Assembly (NCBI GenBank): GCA_934729465.1
Contig: CAKVEP010000008.1
Coordinates: forward strand, 1 to 64,000
Direction: 5' to 3'
Source of the DNA: an uncultured Eubacteriales bacterium
GTDB lineage: Bacteria > Bacillota > Clostridia > Oscillospirales > Acutalibacteraceae
Length of the DNA: 64,000 nt
In this document: piece after piece, positions 44,625 to 53,878 of the stretch
Layout: every line of letters starts with the position of its first letter
Position numbering within the stretch: the first letter of the stretch is position 1
Notes under the pieces: model-generated
Database searches by the model: none
What the model saw: only the letters and a program-made list of their open reading frames with translations
What the model was told of the DNA's origin: nothing
Made by a program: the position numbers and the translations under genes

Positions 44625-44651
44625 TTGCATTCATATTTAGGTGGTGATGTT

Positions 44652-45986
44652 GTGGCATTTGAAGGTTTATCTGAAAAAATATCGGCAGCTTTTAAACGGT
44701 TGAAATCTAAGGGGAAATTGTCGGAAACAGATGTAAAAACTTCGATGCGAGAAGTAAGGCTTGCGTTGCTTGAAGCGGATGTAAATTACAAAGTGGCTAA
44801 AGACTTCACAAACAGGGTCGTTGAAAGAGCCATCGGCGAAAAGGTTATGGAAAGTCTCACTCCGGCTCAAATGGTAATAAAAATAGTAAAAGAAGAATTA
44901 ACGTCCATAATGGGCGAGAGCTATAGTAAGCTAAATATGCCTTCTAAACCACCATGCGTGATTATGATGTGTGGATTGCAGGGTTCGGGTAAAACAACTC
45001 ATAGCGCAAAGTTAGCTTTGATGCTAAAAAAACAAGGTCACAGACCTTTGTTAGTTGCCTGCGATGTTTACAGACCTGCCGCTATAAAGCAGTTACAAGT
45101 TCTTGGTGAAAAAATAGGTGTCCCTGTTTTTGAAATGGGACAATCAAATCCTGTTGAAATTGCTAAAAAATCTGTTAAATATGCAAACGATTATGGAAAT
45201 GATATAGTGATTTTGGACACAGCCGGTAGATTACATATCGACGAGGCTCTTATGGATGAGCTAAAACAAATAAAAGGAGAAGTGTCTCCGAACGAAATAT
45301 TCTTAGTTGTTGATGCGATGACGGGTCAAGATGCAGTAAATGTTGCTAAATCTTTTGATGATTTAATGGACATTACGGGAACTATTTTAACGAAGCTTGA
45401 TGGCGACACCAGAGGAGGAGCGGCTCTTTCGATAAGAGAAGTTACAGGTAAGCCAATAAAATTTGTTGGTATGGGCGAAAAGCTCGAAAATTTAGAAATT
45501 TTTCATCCTGACAGAATGGCTTCAAGAATATTGGGAATGGGCGATGTTTTGTCTTTAATTGAAGACGCCGAATCAGCGCTCGACAAAAAACAAGCAGAAA
45601 AAGTAGCCAAAAAGTTACAGGAAGACAAATTCGATTTAGAAGATTTAAAGGATTATCTATTCCAAATTAAAAAAATGGGTCCCTTAAAGTCTATATTAGG
45701 CAAACTTCCCGGTATGGAAAGGCAATTAAAAGATGTTAACATTGACGACAGAGAATTAGACCGTCAATGCGCAATTATACTTTCGATGACTCCGTCTGAA
45801 AGGAAAAAACCGAGTATTATAAATCCGTCCAGAAAGCGCAGGATTGCTCAAGGTAGTGGAATGAAAGTTGAAGATGTTAATAAGCTGCTTAGAAGCTTTG
45901 AAATGATGCAAAAAGCCATGAAAAAGCTAAAAGTTAAGGGCAAGAAAAGAATGTTTGGCTTTGGGTTTCCTAAATTTATGAGATAG
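44652..45986 (+). CDS. ffh: Signal recognition particle GTPase Ffh
   Basis: The GTG at 44652 after AGGTGGTGA gives the usual MAFEGLSEKISAA start and 444 aa; an upstream frame extension is not needed. The N and G domains carry GLQGSGKTT, DVYRPAA, DTAGR and TKLDGDTRGG; the C-terminal M domain has the Met-rich and RNA-binding part (RKRRIAQGSG, FEMMQKAMKKL). Ffh targets membrane and secreted proteins to the translocon. Confidence 0.96.
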   Translation: MAFEGLSEKISAAFKRLKSKGKLSETDVKTSMREVRLALLEADVNYKVAKDFTNRVVERAIGEKVMESLTPAQMVIKIVKEELTSIMGESYSKLNMPSKPPCVIMMCGLQGSGKTTHSAKLALMLKKQGHRPLLVACDVYRPAAIKQLQVLGEKIGVPVFEMGQSNPVEIAKKSVKYANDYGNDIVILDTAGRLHIDEALMDELKQIKGEVSPNEIFLVVDAMTGQDAVNVAKSFDDLMDITGTILTKLDGDTRGGAALSIREVTGKPIKFVGMGEKLENLEIFHPDRMASRILGMGDVLSLIEDAESALDKKQAEKVAKKLQEDKFDLEDLKDYLFQIKKMGPLKSILGKLPGMERQLKDVNIDDRELDRQCAIILSMTPSERKKPSIINPSRKRRIAQGSGMKVEDVNKLLRSFEMMQKAMKKLKVKGKKRMFGFGFPKFMR

Positions 45987-46055
45987 TGGATTCATCCGGT
46001 AGCTATGTTTTGCTTTCGGTTGATATATATTAAAATTTTTATGAGGTGAATGAAA

Positions 46056-46292
46056 ATGGTAAAAATCAGATTATGCAGAATGGGTTCAAAAAAGCAACCG
46101 TTTTATAGAATAGTTGTAGCAGATTCAAGGTCTCCACGCGATGGAAGATTTATCGAGAAGATAGGATATTACAATCCTTTAAAAGAACCTGTTGAAGTTA
46201 AGATAGACATTGAAAAGGCTAACGAATGGAAACGTAAAGGTGCTCAACCTACGGATAAAGTTAAAGCACTTTTAAATAAAGTACAAAAATAA
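46056..46292 (+). CDS. rpsP: 30S ribosomal protein S16
   Basis: The ATG at 46056 has seven bases to the AGGTG site; the ATG at 46050 is too close to it. The 78-aa product starts MVKIRLCRMGSKKQPFYR, as expected for S16. It is followed by khpA in the usual Firmicutes order. Confidence 0.95.
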   Translation: MVKIRLCRMGSKKQPFYRIVVADSRSPRDGRFIEKIGYYNPLKEPVEVKIDIEKANEWKRKGAQPTDKVKALLNKVQK

Positions 46293-46313
46293 TTGCTAAG
46301 GGAGTAATTTTCT

Positions 46314-46547
46314 TTGGAAGAATTATTAATGATGTTGGCAAGAAATTTAGTTTCAAAACCTGATTCGGTGAAAATAGAGGTAAATGATTCAGCAGAAGAT
46401 GGCATGATTCATTATCATTTGTATGTGGATCCAAGCGATATGGGCAGAATAATCGGAAAGCAAGGACGTGTAGCAAAAGCAATCAGACAAATTGCTCGTT
46501 CAGCAGCCATTATAAAAAATATAAAAATTTCATTGGAAATTGGGTAA
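46314..46547 (+). CDS. khpA: KH-domain RNA-binding protein KhpA
   Basis: The 77-aa protein starts at a TTG (46314) after AAGGGAG. It has a single KH domain with the GxxG loop GRIIGKQGRVAKAI. KhpA works with KhpB in RNA binding and control of cell elongation. Position between rpsP and rimM is conserved. Confidence 0.93.
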   Translation: MEELLMMLARNLVSKPDSVKIEVNDSAEDGMIHYHLYVDPSDMGRIIGKQGRVAKAIRQIARSAAIIKNIKISLEIG

Positions 46548-46555
46548 TTAAAATG

Positions 46556-46590
46556 TGTCCGATATCAAGTTTTGGTATCGGGCATGTTTC
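46556..46590 (+). terminator. Weak terminator between khpA and rimM
   Basis: Arms 46556-46566 and 46574-46584 form an 11-bp stem (with G-U pairs) and a 7-base loop, followed by the imperfect U-tract TGTTTCTATTTT. It could reduce but need not stop transcription into rimM. Confidence 0.5.
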
Positions 46591-46614
46591 TATTTTATAT
46601 AATAGGAGTTTGCT

Positions 46615-47130
46615 ATGAAAAAAAAATATCTGGAAATTGGTAGAATAGTAGGTACCAGAGGATTACAGGGAGAATTAAAGGTTGAGCCGTGGTGTGACAG
46701 TCCGGAAGTGATATGCGAAATAAAAAAATTATACATAAATTCAGGAGAAACCAGTATAAATGTGAAGTCATGTCGTGCTCATAAAAATATGGCACTTGTT
46801 AAAGTTGACGGCGTAAATAGTATTGACGATGCCAATAAATTAAGAGGCAAGGTGCTTTATGCTGAGAGGTGCGACATTCCAAAAGAAGACGATTCTTATT
46901 TTATACAAGATTTATTAGGCATGAGTGTTGTGGATATAGACAGTCAAAGGGAATACGGCAAAATAAAAGAAGTGTTTTCTACCGGAGCAAATGATGTGTA
47001 CACGGTTAAAACGAATGAAGGTAAGCTGTGTTATGTTCCTGTGATAAAAGACGTTGTTATAGACATAAATTTGCAAGAAGATAAAATTTTGATACGTCCG
47101 ATTGAGGGGATTTTTGACGATGATAATTGA
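46615..47130 (+). CDS. rimM: Ribosome maturation factor RimM
   Basis: The 171-aa protein has the RimM N-terminal domain (EIGRIVGTRGLQGELKVEPW) and a C-terminal PRC-barrel (DDSYFIQDLLGMSVV). It helps 30S head assembly. Its end overlaps the start of trmD by 11 bases. Confidence 0.94.
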   Translation: MKKKYLEIGRIVGTRGLQGELKVEPWCDSPEVICEIKKLYINSGETSINVKSCRAHKNMALVKVDGVNSIDDANKLRGKVLYAERCDIPKEDDSYFIQDLLGMSVVDIDSQREYGKIKEVFSTGANDVYTVKTNEGKLCYVPVIKDVVIDINLQEDKILIRPIEGIFDDDN

Positions 47131-47815
47131 TTTACTAACATTATTTCCTGAAATGTGTGAAAAAGTATTGTCTGAAAGTATAATTGGAAGGGCAAGAGCA
47201 AAAAATATATTGAACATAAAGTGTCACCAAATACGCGATTACACATATGATAAACATAATAGGGTGGACGATGAGCCATACGGTGGAGGAAAGGGTATGG
47301 TTATGATGGCGGAGCCTATAGCGAATTGTTTTTCAGCCGTTTGCGAGGAAAGAGGCACACGTCCAAAGCTTATATATATGTCTCCAAAGGGCAAGGTTTT
47401 AACACAAGACATTGCTCGTGAAATCGTCAAGAATGAAAATATAGCTATTCTATGCGGTCACTATGAAGGCGTTGACGAGAGAGTAATAGATGAGCTTGTT
47501 GATGAACAAATTTCAATAGGAGATTACGTGTTAACAGGTGGGGAGCTTCCAGCCTTAGTTTTAGTTGACGTGATAAGCAGGATGGTTCCCGGTGTTCTTG
47601 CGAGCGAGGAGTGCTTTACGGATGAAAGTCATTATCATGGTTTGCTCGAATACCCTCAGTACACCAGACCAAGGGTTTGGAAAGATAGGGAAGTTCCGGA
47701 AGTTTTACTTTCGGGTAATCATGCCAAAATATCAGAGTGGAGAAAAGAGCAGTCTATTACGCAAACTAAGAGGTTCAGACCAGATATGCTGTATAAAAAT
47801 GAGGAAAAACAGTAG
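47120..47815 (+). CDS. trmD: tRNA (guanine37-N1)-methyltransferase TrmD
   Basis: The ATG at 47120 gives a 231-aa SPOUT enzyme with the knot motifs GGGKGMVMMAEPI, LCGHYEGVDERV and SIGDYVLTGGELPALVL. It methylates G37 of tRNAs to prevent frameshifts. rplS, the usual next gene, is absent; HPr follows after a 248-base gap. Confidence 0.95.
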   Translation: MIIDLLTLFPEMCEKVLSESIIGRARAKNILNIKCHQIRDYTYDKHNRVDDEPYGGGKGMVMMAEPIANCFSAVCEERGTRPKLIYMSPKGKVLTQDIAREIVKNENIAILCGHYEGVDERVIDELVDEQISIGDYVLTGGELPALVLVDVISRMVPGVLASEECFTDESHYHGLLEYPQYTRPRVWKDREVPEVLLSGNHAKISEWRKEQSITQTKRFRPDMLYKNEEKQ

Positions 47816-47969
47816 ATAAGGTAAAAACTATATGAATATTGTCAAAAAATTATGTAATATAAAAATGTGATAATTATACAAAATTAATTAACAAATTTAG
47901 CAAGGTGCACAATGGTATTGTCATAAAGTAAGTATTAATAGGTCACAGGTCCAAAAATAATGTTTCTTG

Positions 47970-47997
47970 TTGACTAATGCTAAAATTGTGGTATAAT
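47970..47997 (+). promoter_or_regulatory. Promoter upstream of the HPr gene
   Basis: TTGACT (47970-47975) and TATAAT (47992-47997) with a 16-base spacer, 66 bases before the ATG. The rest of the 248-base gap after trmD is AT-rich and shows no structure I can name. Confidence 0.7.
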
Positions 47998-48063
47998 ATA
48001 AAAGTATTTTGCGATTTGTGATATTAGCAGATAAACGTATTTTTGAGTAGGAGGAGATTTGTT

Positions 48064-48396
48064 ATGTACGTTAAAGAGGTAATGGTTCGAAATCAAGTGG
48101 GGTTACACGCACGTCCGGCAACCTTTTTTATACAAAAAGCTAATGAGTTTAAGTCTTCAATTTGGGTGGAAAAGGAAGAAAGACGCGTAAATGCAAAAAG
48201 TTTGTTAGGAGTATTGTCTTTAGGCATACTTGGAGGAACTGTGATACGTATTATAGCAGACGGCGTTGATGAAGTAGAGGCTGTTGAGGCTCTTGCGAAA
48301 TTGGTAGAATCAGTGTTCACTGAAACTGGCGATGTTGGAGTTCCTAGTCATTCGATGAGCAATGACTCTGAAAATAATGATATAAAAATAAGATAG
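48064..48396 (+). CDS. HPr family phosphocarrier protein
   Basis: The 110-aa protein has the phosphorylation His15 (VGLHARPATFF) and the regulatory Ser46 (VNAKSLLGVLSLGI), so it is an HPr rather than a Crh (which lacks His15). It has a ~22-residue C-terminal extension beyond the usual ~87 aa. It is alone, without ptsI, next to uvrC. It may transfer phosphate in the sugar phosphotransferase system or act as a regulator through Ser46. Confidence 0.85.
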   Translation: MYVKEVMVRNQVGLHARPATFFIQKANEFKSSIWVEKEERRVNAKSLLGVLSLGILGGTVIRIIADGVDEVEAVEALAKLVESVFTETGDVGVPSHSMSNDSENNDIKIR

Positions 48397-48418
48397 TATT
48401 TAAATATTTTATATGTAT

Positions 48419-48460
48419 AACATGATATTGCTAAGGGTAATATCATGTTAATTTATTTTA
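48419..48460 (+). terminator. Intrinsic terminator after the HPr gene
   Basis: AACATGATATT (48419-48429) and AATATCATGTT (48439-48449) form an 11-bp stem extended by two more pairs, with a short loop and a T-rich tail. Confidence 0.75.
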
Positions 48461-48487
48461 TTAAAATCATTTTTTGGAGAATTTTTT

Positions 48488-50299
48488 ATGGATAAAAAAG
48501 AATTAAGAAAAAAAGCGATGAATTTGCCCGAAAAACCCGGAGTTTACTTAATGAAGGATGAGGATTCAGAGATAATATATGTTGGAAAGGCTAAAATTTT
48601 GAAAAGAAGAGTTAGCCAGTATTTTGGTTCGGATAAAAAACATGATGTAAAAGTTAAAAAAATGGTATCAAAAGTGTGTAACTTCGACTACATTATCACA
48701 GACAGTGAATTTGAAGCACTTGTATTGGAGTGTAATTTAATCAAAAAATATAGTCCTAAATACAATATTTTATTAAAAGACGACAAAGGCTATCACTATA
48801 TAAAAATTACTAATGAAGAATGGCCAAGAATAGAAGCGGTAAATGTGAAAAAGGACGATGGAGCTTATTATATAGGGCCATATACAAGCTCGTGGTCTGC
48901 AAAAAAAGTAGTAGACGAAGTAACCAAAATATTTAAACTTCCAACTTGTAATAGAAATTTTTCCGCAGGCAGAAGCAGACCTTGTCTGAACTTTTATATA
49001 GGCAGGTGCGTTGCGCCTTGCAATGGCAAAATATCAAATTCTGATTACATGAAATTGTTTGCTGAAGCCAAGGAGTTTATCAAGAGAGGTAGCAGCGAAA
49101 CCTTGAGGAAATTAAGGGAGGAGATGAATTTAGCGGCTAACGAGTTGAAATTTGAAAAGGCTGCACAGCTCAGAGACCGCATTAAATCAATTGAGAGCAT
49201 AAAGGAAAAGCAAAAAGTGGTTTCAAACAGAGTAAAAGAGCAAGATGTGATTGCTGTAGTACAAGGTGAAAATAGGTCAAGTATACAAATATTTAGATTT
49301 AAAGATGGAGATTTGTATGAAACAGAGAATTTTATAATTAATGAATCTGGAGATTTGCAGTCAATACGCACAGAATTTATAGAAAGATATTATAGTATTA
49401 GAGATTTTGTGCCAAAACAAATAACTGTTGATGGCACTTTGGAAGACGAAAATTTAATAAAGGAATGGTTATCTAAAAAACGTGAGAGCAGTGTTACAAT
49501 TGTTATTCCTAAAATAGGTGAGCAACTTGAATTGGTTGAAATGTGCCGCAATAATGCATACGAGGCGTTGGCAAGATACAGTGGAGCAAGTCGTAAAGAG
49601 GAAATTGTTTTACATGAATTATCACAAATTTTAGGGCTTTCCAAGGATGCAAATTATATAGAGGCTTATGATGTGTCTAATTTACAAGGAACAGAAAATG
49701 TTGGAGCAATGGTTGTATATAAAGATGGAAAGCCACTCAAAAATGCATATAAAAAATTTAAAATGCAAACTATTGATGGACAAGATGACTATAATTCTAT
49801 GAAAGAAATGTTAACTCGAAGAATAAATGAGTATAAAAAAAATAAAAATAGTGGCGAAGGTTTTGGTAAATTGCCAGATTTAGTGCTAATAGATGGCGGA
49901 AAAACTCACGTTAAATTGGTAAAAGAAATAGCCCAAAAACTCAATTGGCGGGTTCAAATATATGGAATGGTTAAAGATTCCAAGCATAAAACCAGGGCGA
50001 TTACTACTGATGGTAAGGAAATTATGATAAATAAAAATAAAAAAATATTTAACTTTATAACTCAAATACAAGATGAAGTGCATAGATTTGCGATAAATTA
50101 TCATAAAAAACGTAGAACAAAAAGTATGTTAGAAAGCGAATTGCTTAAAATAGATGGAATAGGAAAAAAACGAGCAAAAATACTCTTGATGAAGTTTGGA
50201 ACCTTAGAAAGAATAAAACTTGCAACTTTACAAGAATTAGAGCTCATTCCAGGTATAACAAAAGCATCATCAAGAGCAATTAAAGAATATTTTAGTTAA
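48488..50299 (+). CDS. uvrC: Excinuclease ABC subunit C
   Basis: The 603-aa protein has the GIY-YIG nuclease domain (PGVYLMKDEDSEIIYVGKA), a UVR region (AANELKFEKAAQLRDRI), the RNase H-like UvrC middle domain (EAYDVSNLQGTENVGAMVV), and C-terminal helix-hairpin-helix motifs (IDGIGKKRAKILLMKFG, IPGITKASSRAI). It makes both cuts in nucleotide excision repair. It converges with the minus-strand acyltransferase gene, 6 bases away. Confidence 0.96.
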   Translation: MDKKELRKKAMNLPEKPGVYLMKDEDSEIIYVGKAKILKRRVSQYFGSDKKHDVKVKKMVSKVCNFDYIITDSEFEALVLECNLIKKYSPKYNILLKDDKGYHYIKITNEEWPRIEAVNVKKDDGAYYIGPYTSSWSAKKVVDEVTKIFKLPTCNRNFSAGRSRPCLNFYIGRCVAPCNGKISNSDYMKLFAEAKEFIKRGSSETLRKLREEMNLAANELKFEKAAQLRDRIKSIESIKEKQKVVSNRVKEQDVIAVVQGENRSSIQIFRFKDGDLYETENFIINESGDLQSIRTEFIERYYSIRDFVPKQITVDGTLEDENLIKEWLSKKRESSVTIVIPKIGEQLELVEMCRNNAYEALARYSGASRKEEIVLHELSQILGLSKDANYIEAYDVSNLQGTENVGAMVVYKDGKPLKNAYKKFKMQTIDGQDDYNSMKEMLTRRINEYKKNKNSGEGFGKLPDLVLIDGGKTHVKLVKEIAQKLNWRVQIYGMVKDSKHKTRAITTDGKEIMINKNKKIFNFITQIQDEVHRFAINYHKKRRTKSMLESELLKIDGIGKKRAKILLMKFGTLERIKLATLQELELIPGITKASSRAIKEYFS

Positions 50300-50305
50300 T
50301 AATAT

Positions 50306-50974
50306 CTATATTTTAGTTACTATATTTCCATTATTTTTAACAATACTGTTTTCAGGAATATATCCTCTTACCATTGTTAAAGGGTATATATTGCTATTTT
50401 TCCCAACAATTGAACCGGGGTTTAATACAGCATTACATCCAATTTCGGTATAATCTCCTAATATTGCACCAAATTTTTTTAAATTTGTTTCGATTTTTTT
50501 ATTGTTGAAATTAAAAGATATCAGATTTTTGTCTGCTCTAACATTTGATGTGATGGCACCAGCGCCCATATGTGCTTTATAACCCAAAATAGAATCACCA
50601 ACATAATTATAATGTGGAACTTGTACATTGTTGAAAAGTATAACATTTTTTATTTCAGTAGAATTTCCAACAACGCAATTTTTTCCAATGATGGCATTTC
50701 CTCGTATAAAAGCACAATGACGAATTTCTGTACCCTCTTCGATTATTGTGAATTCTGAAATATGTGCCGTTTCAGATACTTTGGCATTTTTGGAAATCCA
50801 AACATTTTTTTGAGGACTATAGTACTCTGAATTAGATAAATTTTCTCCTATTTCTTTAATAAACATATTAATATTAGGAATAACTTCCCAAACATTGTTA
50901 ATATTTTTAAATAAATTTTTTGCCATAGTTTGCTGTAAATCTAAAAATTTTTCGGGCATAAAGTTATTATTCAT
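50306..50974 (-). CDS. Left-handed beta-helix acyltransferase related to GlmU C-terminal domain
   Basis: The 222-aa protein has many hexapeptide repeats (VWISKNAKVSETAHISE, AFIRGNAIIGKNCVVGNSTEIKNV, ILGDYTEIGCNAVLNPGSIVGKNS), forming a left-handed beta helix. The NYVGDSILGYKAHMGAGAITSN stretch resembles the acetyl-CoA site of GlmU. It lacks the pyrophosphorylase domain, so it is a stand-alone acyltransferase, perhaps a sugar N- or O-acetyltransferase. It is the last gene of the phosphate cluster. Confidence 0.75.
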   Translation of the reverse strand: MNNNFMPEKFLDLQQTMAKNLFKNINNVWEVIPNINMFIKEIGENLSNSEYYSPQKNVWISKNAKVSETAHISEFTIIEEGTEIRHCAFIRGNAIIGKNCVVGNSTEIKNVILFNNVQVPHYNYVGDSILGYKAHMGAGAITSNVRADKNLISFNFNNKKIETNLKKFGAILGDYTEIGCNAVLNPGSIVGKNSNIYPLTMVRGYIPENSIVKNNGNIVTKI

Positions 50975-50995
50975 AAAAAATCCTCCAATTAGATT

Positions 50996-52372
50996 TTAAC
51001 GATTAAATAGTGGAAAAGTGACAATAAATTCACTGCCTTTATTTTGTTCACTTTTAACCTGAATGTCGCCGTTGTAAAGTTTTACGATGTCTTTAACGAT
51101 AGCAAGACCTAACCCTGTACCAGGAATACCGGAAGCCCTACTCACATCACTTCGATAAAATCTTTCAAATATTTTATCTATGTTTTGTGGATTAATGCCA
51201 ATACCTGTATCTTTTATACTTATAATAACATTTTTTCTTTCTTTATAAATATTAATGTATATATTGCCATTATCGACATTATATTTTATGGCATTTCCGA
51301 TTATATTAGAAAATAATTGTTGCATTCTTATATCTGATATCCCAACAGTTAAGTTGGAATCCGCAGATAATTCGATTTTTATATTTCTTTTTTCAGCCAA
51401 AGGTGCAAGGTTTTTAATTGTTTCAAGAGACTCCTTTTTAACATTACATTTTTGAGATATGGAAGAATCGTTCATATTTTCAACTTGAGAAAGTAAAAGC
51501 ATGTCATCTATCAAAGTGAACAATTTTTGAGACTCAGAATAAATTATATCGTAAAAATATTTTCTTGTTTCGGCGTCACGTTCTTCGCTGCTAAGAAGTT
51601 CAATATATCCAATTATGGACGTTAAGGGAGTCTTTAATTCGTGTGTTACATTAGATGCAAATTCATCTCTTGTTTTTTTAAGTTTGTCAATTTCAGTACA
51701 ATCCGTTAGTAAAATTATTATATTATTTTTTTTATCTTTATCATAATTTAGCGATGATATATAAATTTCTATTATTTTTTCAGAACCTGGCAAAGTAATT
51801 GTTTTAGTAGATGGTTTATTGGTTTTGTAAAATGTTTCTAACATTGGTGCGATGTGAGAAAAAAATATATTAGAGTCTTCCAAATTACAATTTAACGACA
51901 CGCCATTACCTAAAATTTTGTCTGCAGAAATATTATGCATAATAATTTCTTTTTTAGCATTTAATAATAAAATTCCTTGCTCAAGCTTATCAAAAATGGA
52001 TTTATACATAATCAAAAGATAGTCGTTACTTGAATTTAATGTGTGTTGTTTTTCTAAAAATGTATTCAAATATTTAGGAATAGAAATAATATTATTATCA
52101 TAATTAGGCAAATTAAATTTATCTAATTTTTGTTTACTAAGTTTAAATGAATCATTTTTTAGTGTAATGAGAGATTTGTTTAATTTTTTTAAAGATAAAT
52201 TGATAGACAAAGCGAATAATATATTTCCGAATATAAGACTTAATATGGTACAGATTATAAAATTTGTGGTATTTATTTCTATGTTCTGGAAAATAAAGAA
52301 CAAAAATAAAAAAAGTACGCTAATATCTAAGGCAAGTGTAAAAACACTCGCCTTTAAAATGGTTGATTTCAT
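50996..52372 (-). CDS. phoR: PhoR-type sensor histidine kinase
   Basis: The 458-aa membrane kinase has two N-terminal membrane segments (about residues 8-30 and 37-59), a PAS-like region (about 115-225), the H box HELKTPLTSIIGY (phosphorylated His), the N box NIIGNAIKYN and the G boxes DTGIGI and GTGLGLAIVK. It senses phosphate status through the Pst system and PhoU and phosphorylates PhoP. Its start codon overlaps the phoP stop by one base. Confidence 0.93.
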   Translation of the reverse strand: MKSTILKASVFTLALDISVLFLFLFFIFQNIEINTTNFIICTILSLIFGNILFALSINLSLKKLNKSLITLKNDSFKLSKQKLDKFNLPNYDNNIISIPKYLNTFLEKQHTLNSSNDYLLIMYKSIFDKLEQGILLLNAKKEIIMHNISADKILGNGVSLNCNLEDSNIFFSHIAPMLETFYKTNKPSTKTITLPGSEKIIEIYISSLNYDKDKKNNIIILLTDCTEIDKLKKTRDEFASNVTHELKTPLTSIIGYIELLSSEERDAETRKYFYDIIYSESQKLFTLIDDMLLLSQVENMNDSSISQKCNVKKESLETIKNLAPLAEKRNIKIELSADSNLTVGISDIRMQQLFSNIIGNAIKYNVDNGNIYINIYKERKNVIISIKDTGIGINPQNIDKIFERFYRSDVSRASGIPGTGLGLAIVKDIVKLYNGDIQVKSEQNKGSEFIVTFPLFNR

Positions 52373-53103
52373 TATATTTCACTTTCAGAAGCAAATCTGT
52401 ACCCAACGCCTCTGACAGTTTTAATGTAAACGGGCTTGTCAGCCTCATCTTCAATTTTTTGTCTAAGGTAGCGGATATGTACATCCACGGTTCTTGCATC
52501 GCCGCAGTATTCCACATCCCAAACCTTTTCCATTAATTGGTCCCTTGTTAAGACTCTGCCTTTACAGCTCATTAAAGTGGTAAGAAGGTCAAATTCCTTC
52601 ATGGTGAGATTCAACAAATTATTTCCTTTTATGACAGTACGTCTGGCGAGATTTACAGTTATATCTCCACAACTTATAATCTCATCGGTTGTGGATACGT
52701 TTGTATATTCATTTCTACGAATTACAGCTTTAACTCTTGCGCATAATTCTTTTAAACTAAACGGCTTAGTAATGTAATCATCGGCGCCCATTTCCAAGCC
52801 AAGCACACAATCCACTTCTTCGCTACGTGCGGTAAGTAATAGTACGGGCACAGTTTTAGTATCTTTGTCTAATTTCAGTCTTCCGCAAACTGTTAAACCG
52901 TCAGGCTGAGGCATCATCCAGTCTAATACTATAGCGTCAGGCACGCGTTTTTGAACAGCCTTTAAAAGTTCAGCTCCGCCTGAGAATTCTTGAGTTTGAA
53001 ACCCGTAATCCTTTAGAGCCAACGAAGCCAACTTTCTTATGTTTGGTTCGTCATCTGTAATATAAACTAGACCTGCGCCTGTTCCAGCTACTGATTCTGG
53101 CAT
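52372..53103 (-). CDS. phoP: PhoP/PhoB-type response regulator
   Basis: The ATG at 53103 is used; a GTG at 53112 is too close to the GGGAG site. The 243-aa regulator has a receiver with a phosphorylated Asp (VLDWMMPQPDG) and Lys (YITKPFS), and a winged-helix DNA-binding domain (LTMKEFDLLTTLM, RTVDVHIRYLRQKIE, VRGVGYRF). It controls phosphate genes such as the pst operon beside it. Confidence 0.93.
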   Translation of the reverse strand: MPESVAGTGAGLVYITDDEPNIRKLASLALKDYGFQTQEFSGGAELLKAVQKRVPDAIVLDWMMPQPDGLTVCGRLKLDKDTKTVPVLLLTARSEEVDCVLGLEMGADDYITKPFSLKELCARVKAVIRRNEYTNVSTTDEIISCGDITVNLARRTVIKGNNLLNLTMKEFDLLTTLMSCKGRVLTRDQLMEKVWDVEYCGDARTVDVHIRYLRQKIEDEADKPVYIKTVRGVGYRFASESEI

Positions 53104-53130
53104 AATTATCACACACTCCCAATAATAAAA

Positions 53131-53781
53131 TTAGTTCAATTCAGGGTGTTGACCAGTTTTCATATATATAACCCATTCGGCTATATTAGTACAGTGGTCA
53201 GCAATCCTTTCAGCGTATTTGGCTATAAACAGCAAATCCACTTCCGATTCAACATAAAGAGAATTTTTAGCAATAGCTTTACAAATACTAAGAACTATAT
53301 CTGAAAACAGCGAATCTATTTCATCATCTTGACTACAAATATTCACTGCATCATCAACATTTTGACTAGAAAAAACATTTAAAACATTTTTGAACATAAC
53401 TTGAACGCAATCCAACAAAGAAATAATGCGACCCATATTAGTACTTTCGCTTGATATTTTAGATGACATAATTATTTCACATATGTCAGCACAATGGTCT
53501 GCAATACGTTCAATGTCAGTAATTATCTTCAAACAAGCGGTTATATTTCTAAGGTCGCTAGCCATAGGCTGTTGAAGCGCTATCATATTCAAACAAAATT
53601 TCTCTATATTATGCTCTTTTTCATTTATAAGTTTATCTTCGTTAACAATTTTGCTAGAAAGACTAACATCTAAATTTTTAAAGGCACATATAGATTGAGA
53701 TATTATAGTATCTACTTTTTCACCCATATCTGATACACTTTGATTTAAATTGTCTAATTGATGTAAAAAAAAGTGTCGCAA
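53131..53781 (-). CDS. phoU: Phosphate transport regulator PhoU
   Basis: The 216-aa all-helical protein begins at a TTG after AAAGGAGG. It has two PhoU repeats (LNQSVSDMGEKVDTII, ITDIERIADHCADICEI; later AERIADHCTNIAEW). PhoU links the Pst transporter to PhoR and lowers phosphate signalling when phosphate is plentiful. It lies between pstB and phoP. Confidence 0.94.
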   Translation of the reverse strand: MRHFFLHQLDNLNQSVSDMGEKVDTIISQSICAFKNLDVSLSSKIVNEDKLINEKEHNIEKFCLNMIALQQPMASDLRNITACLKIITDIERIADHCADICEIIMSSKISSESTNMGRIISLLDCVQVMFKNVLNVFSSQNVDDAVNICSQDDEIDSLFSDIVLSICKAIAKNSLYVESEVDLLFIAKYAERIADHCTNIAEWVIYMKTGQHPELN

Positions 53782-53878
53782 ATTATGGAATACCTCCTTT
53801 TATTAGAAGTACGAACATATTATAATACAAATTCAAAATAAATACAACTATATAAAAAAGAAAATTTGATAAAAATTT

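Noticed and set aside
44625..44651. Earlier start for ffh
   Set aside because: The upstream codons lack SD support, while the GTG at 44652 has AGGTGGTGA and gives the usual MAFEGLSEK start.
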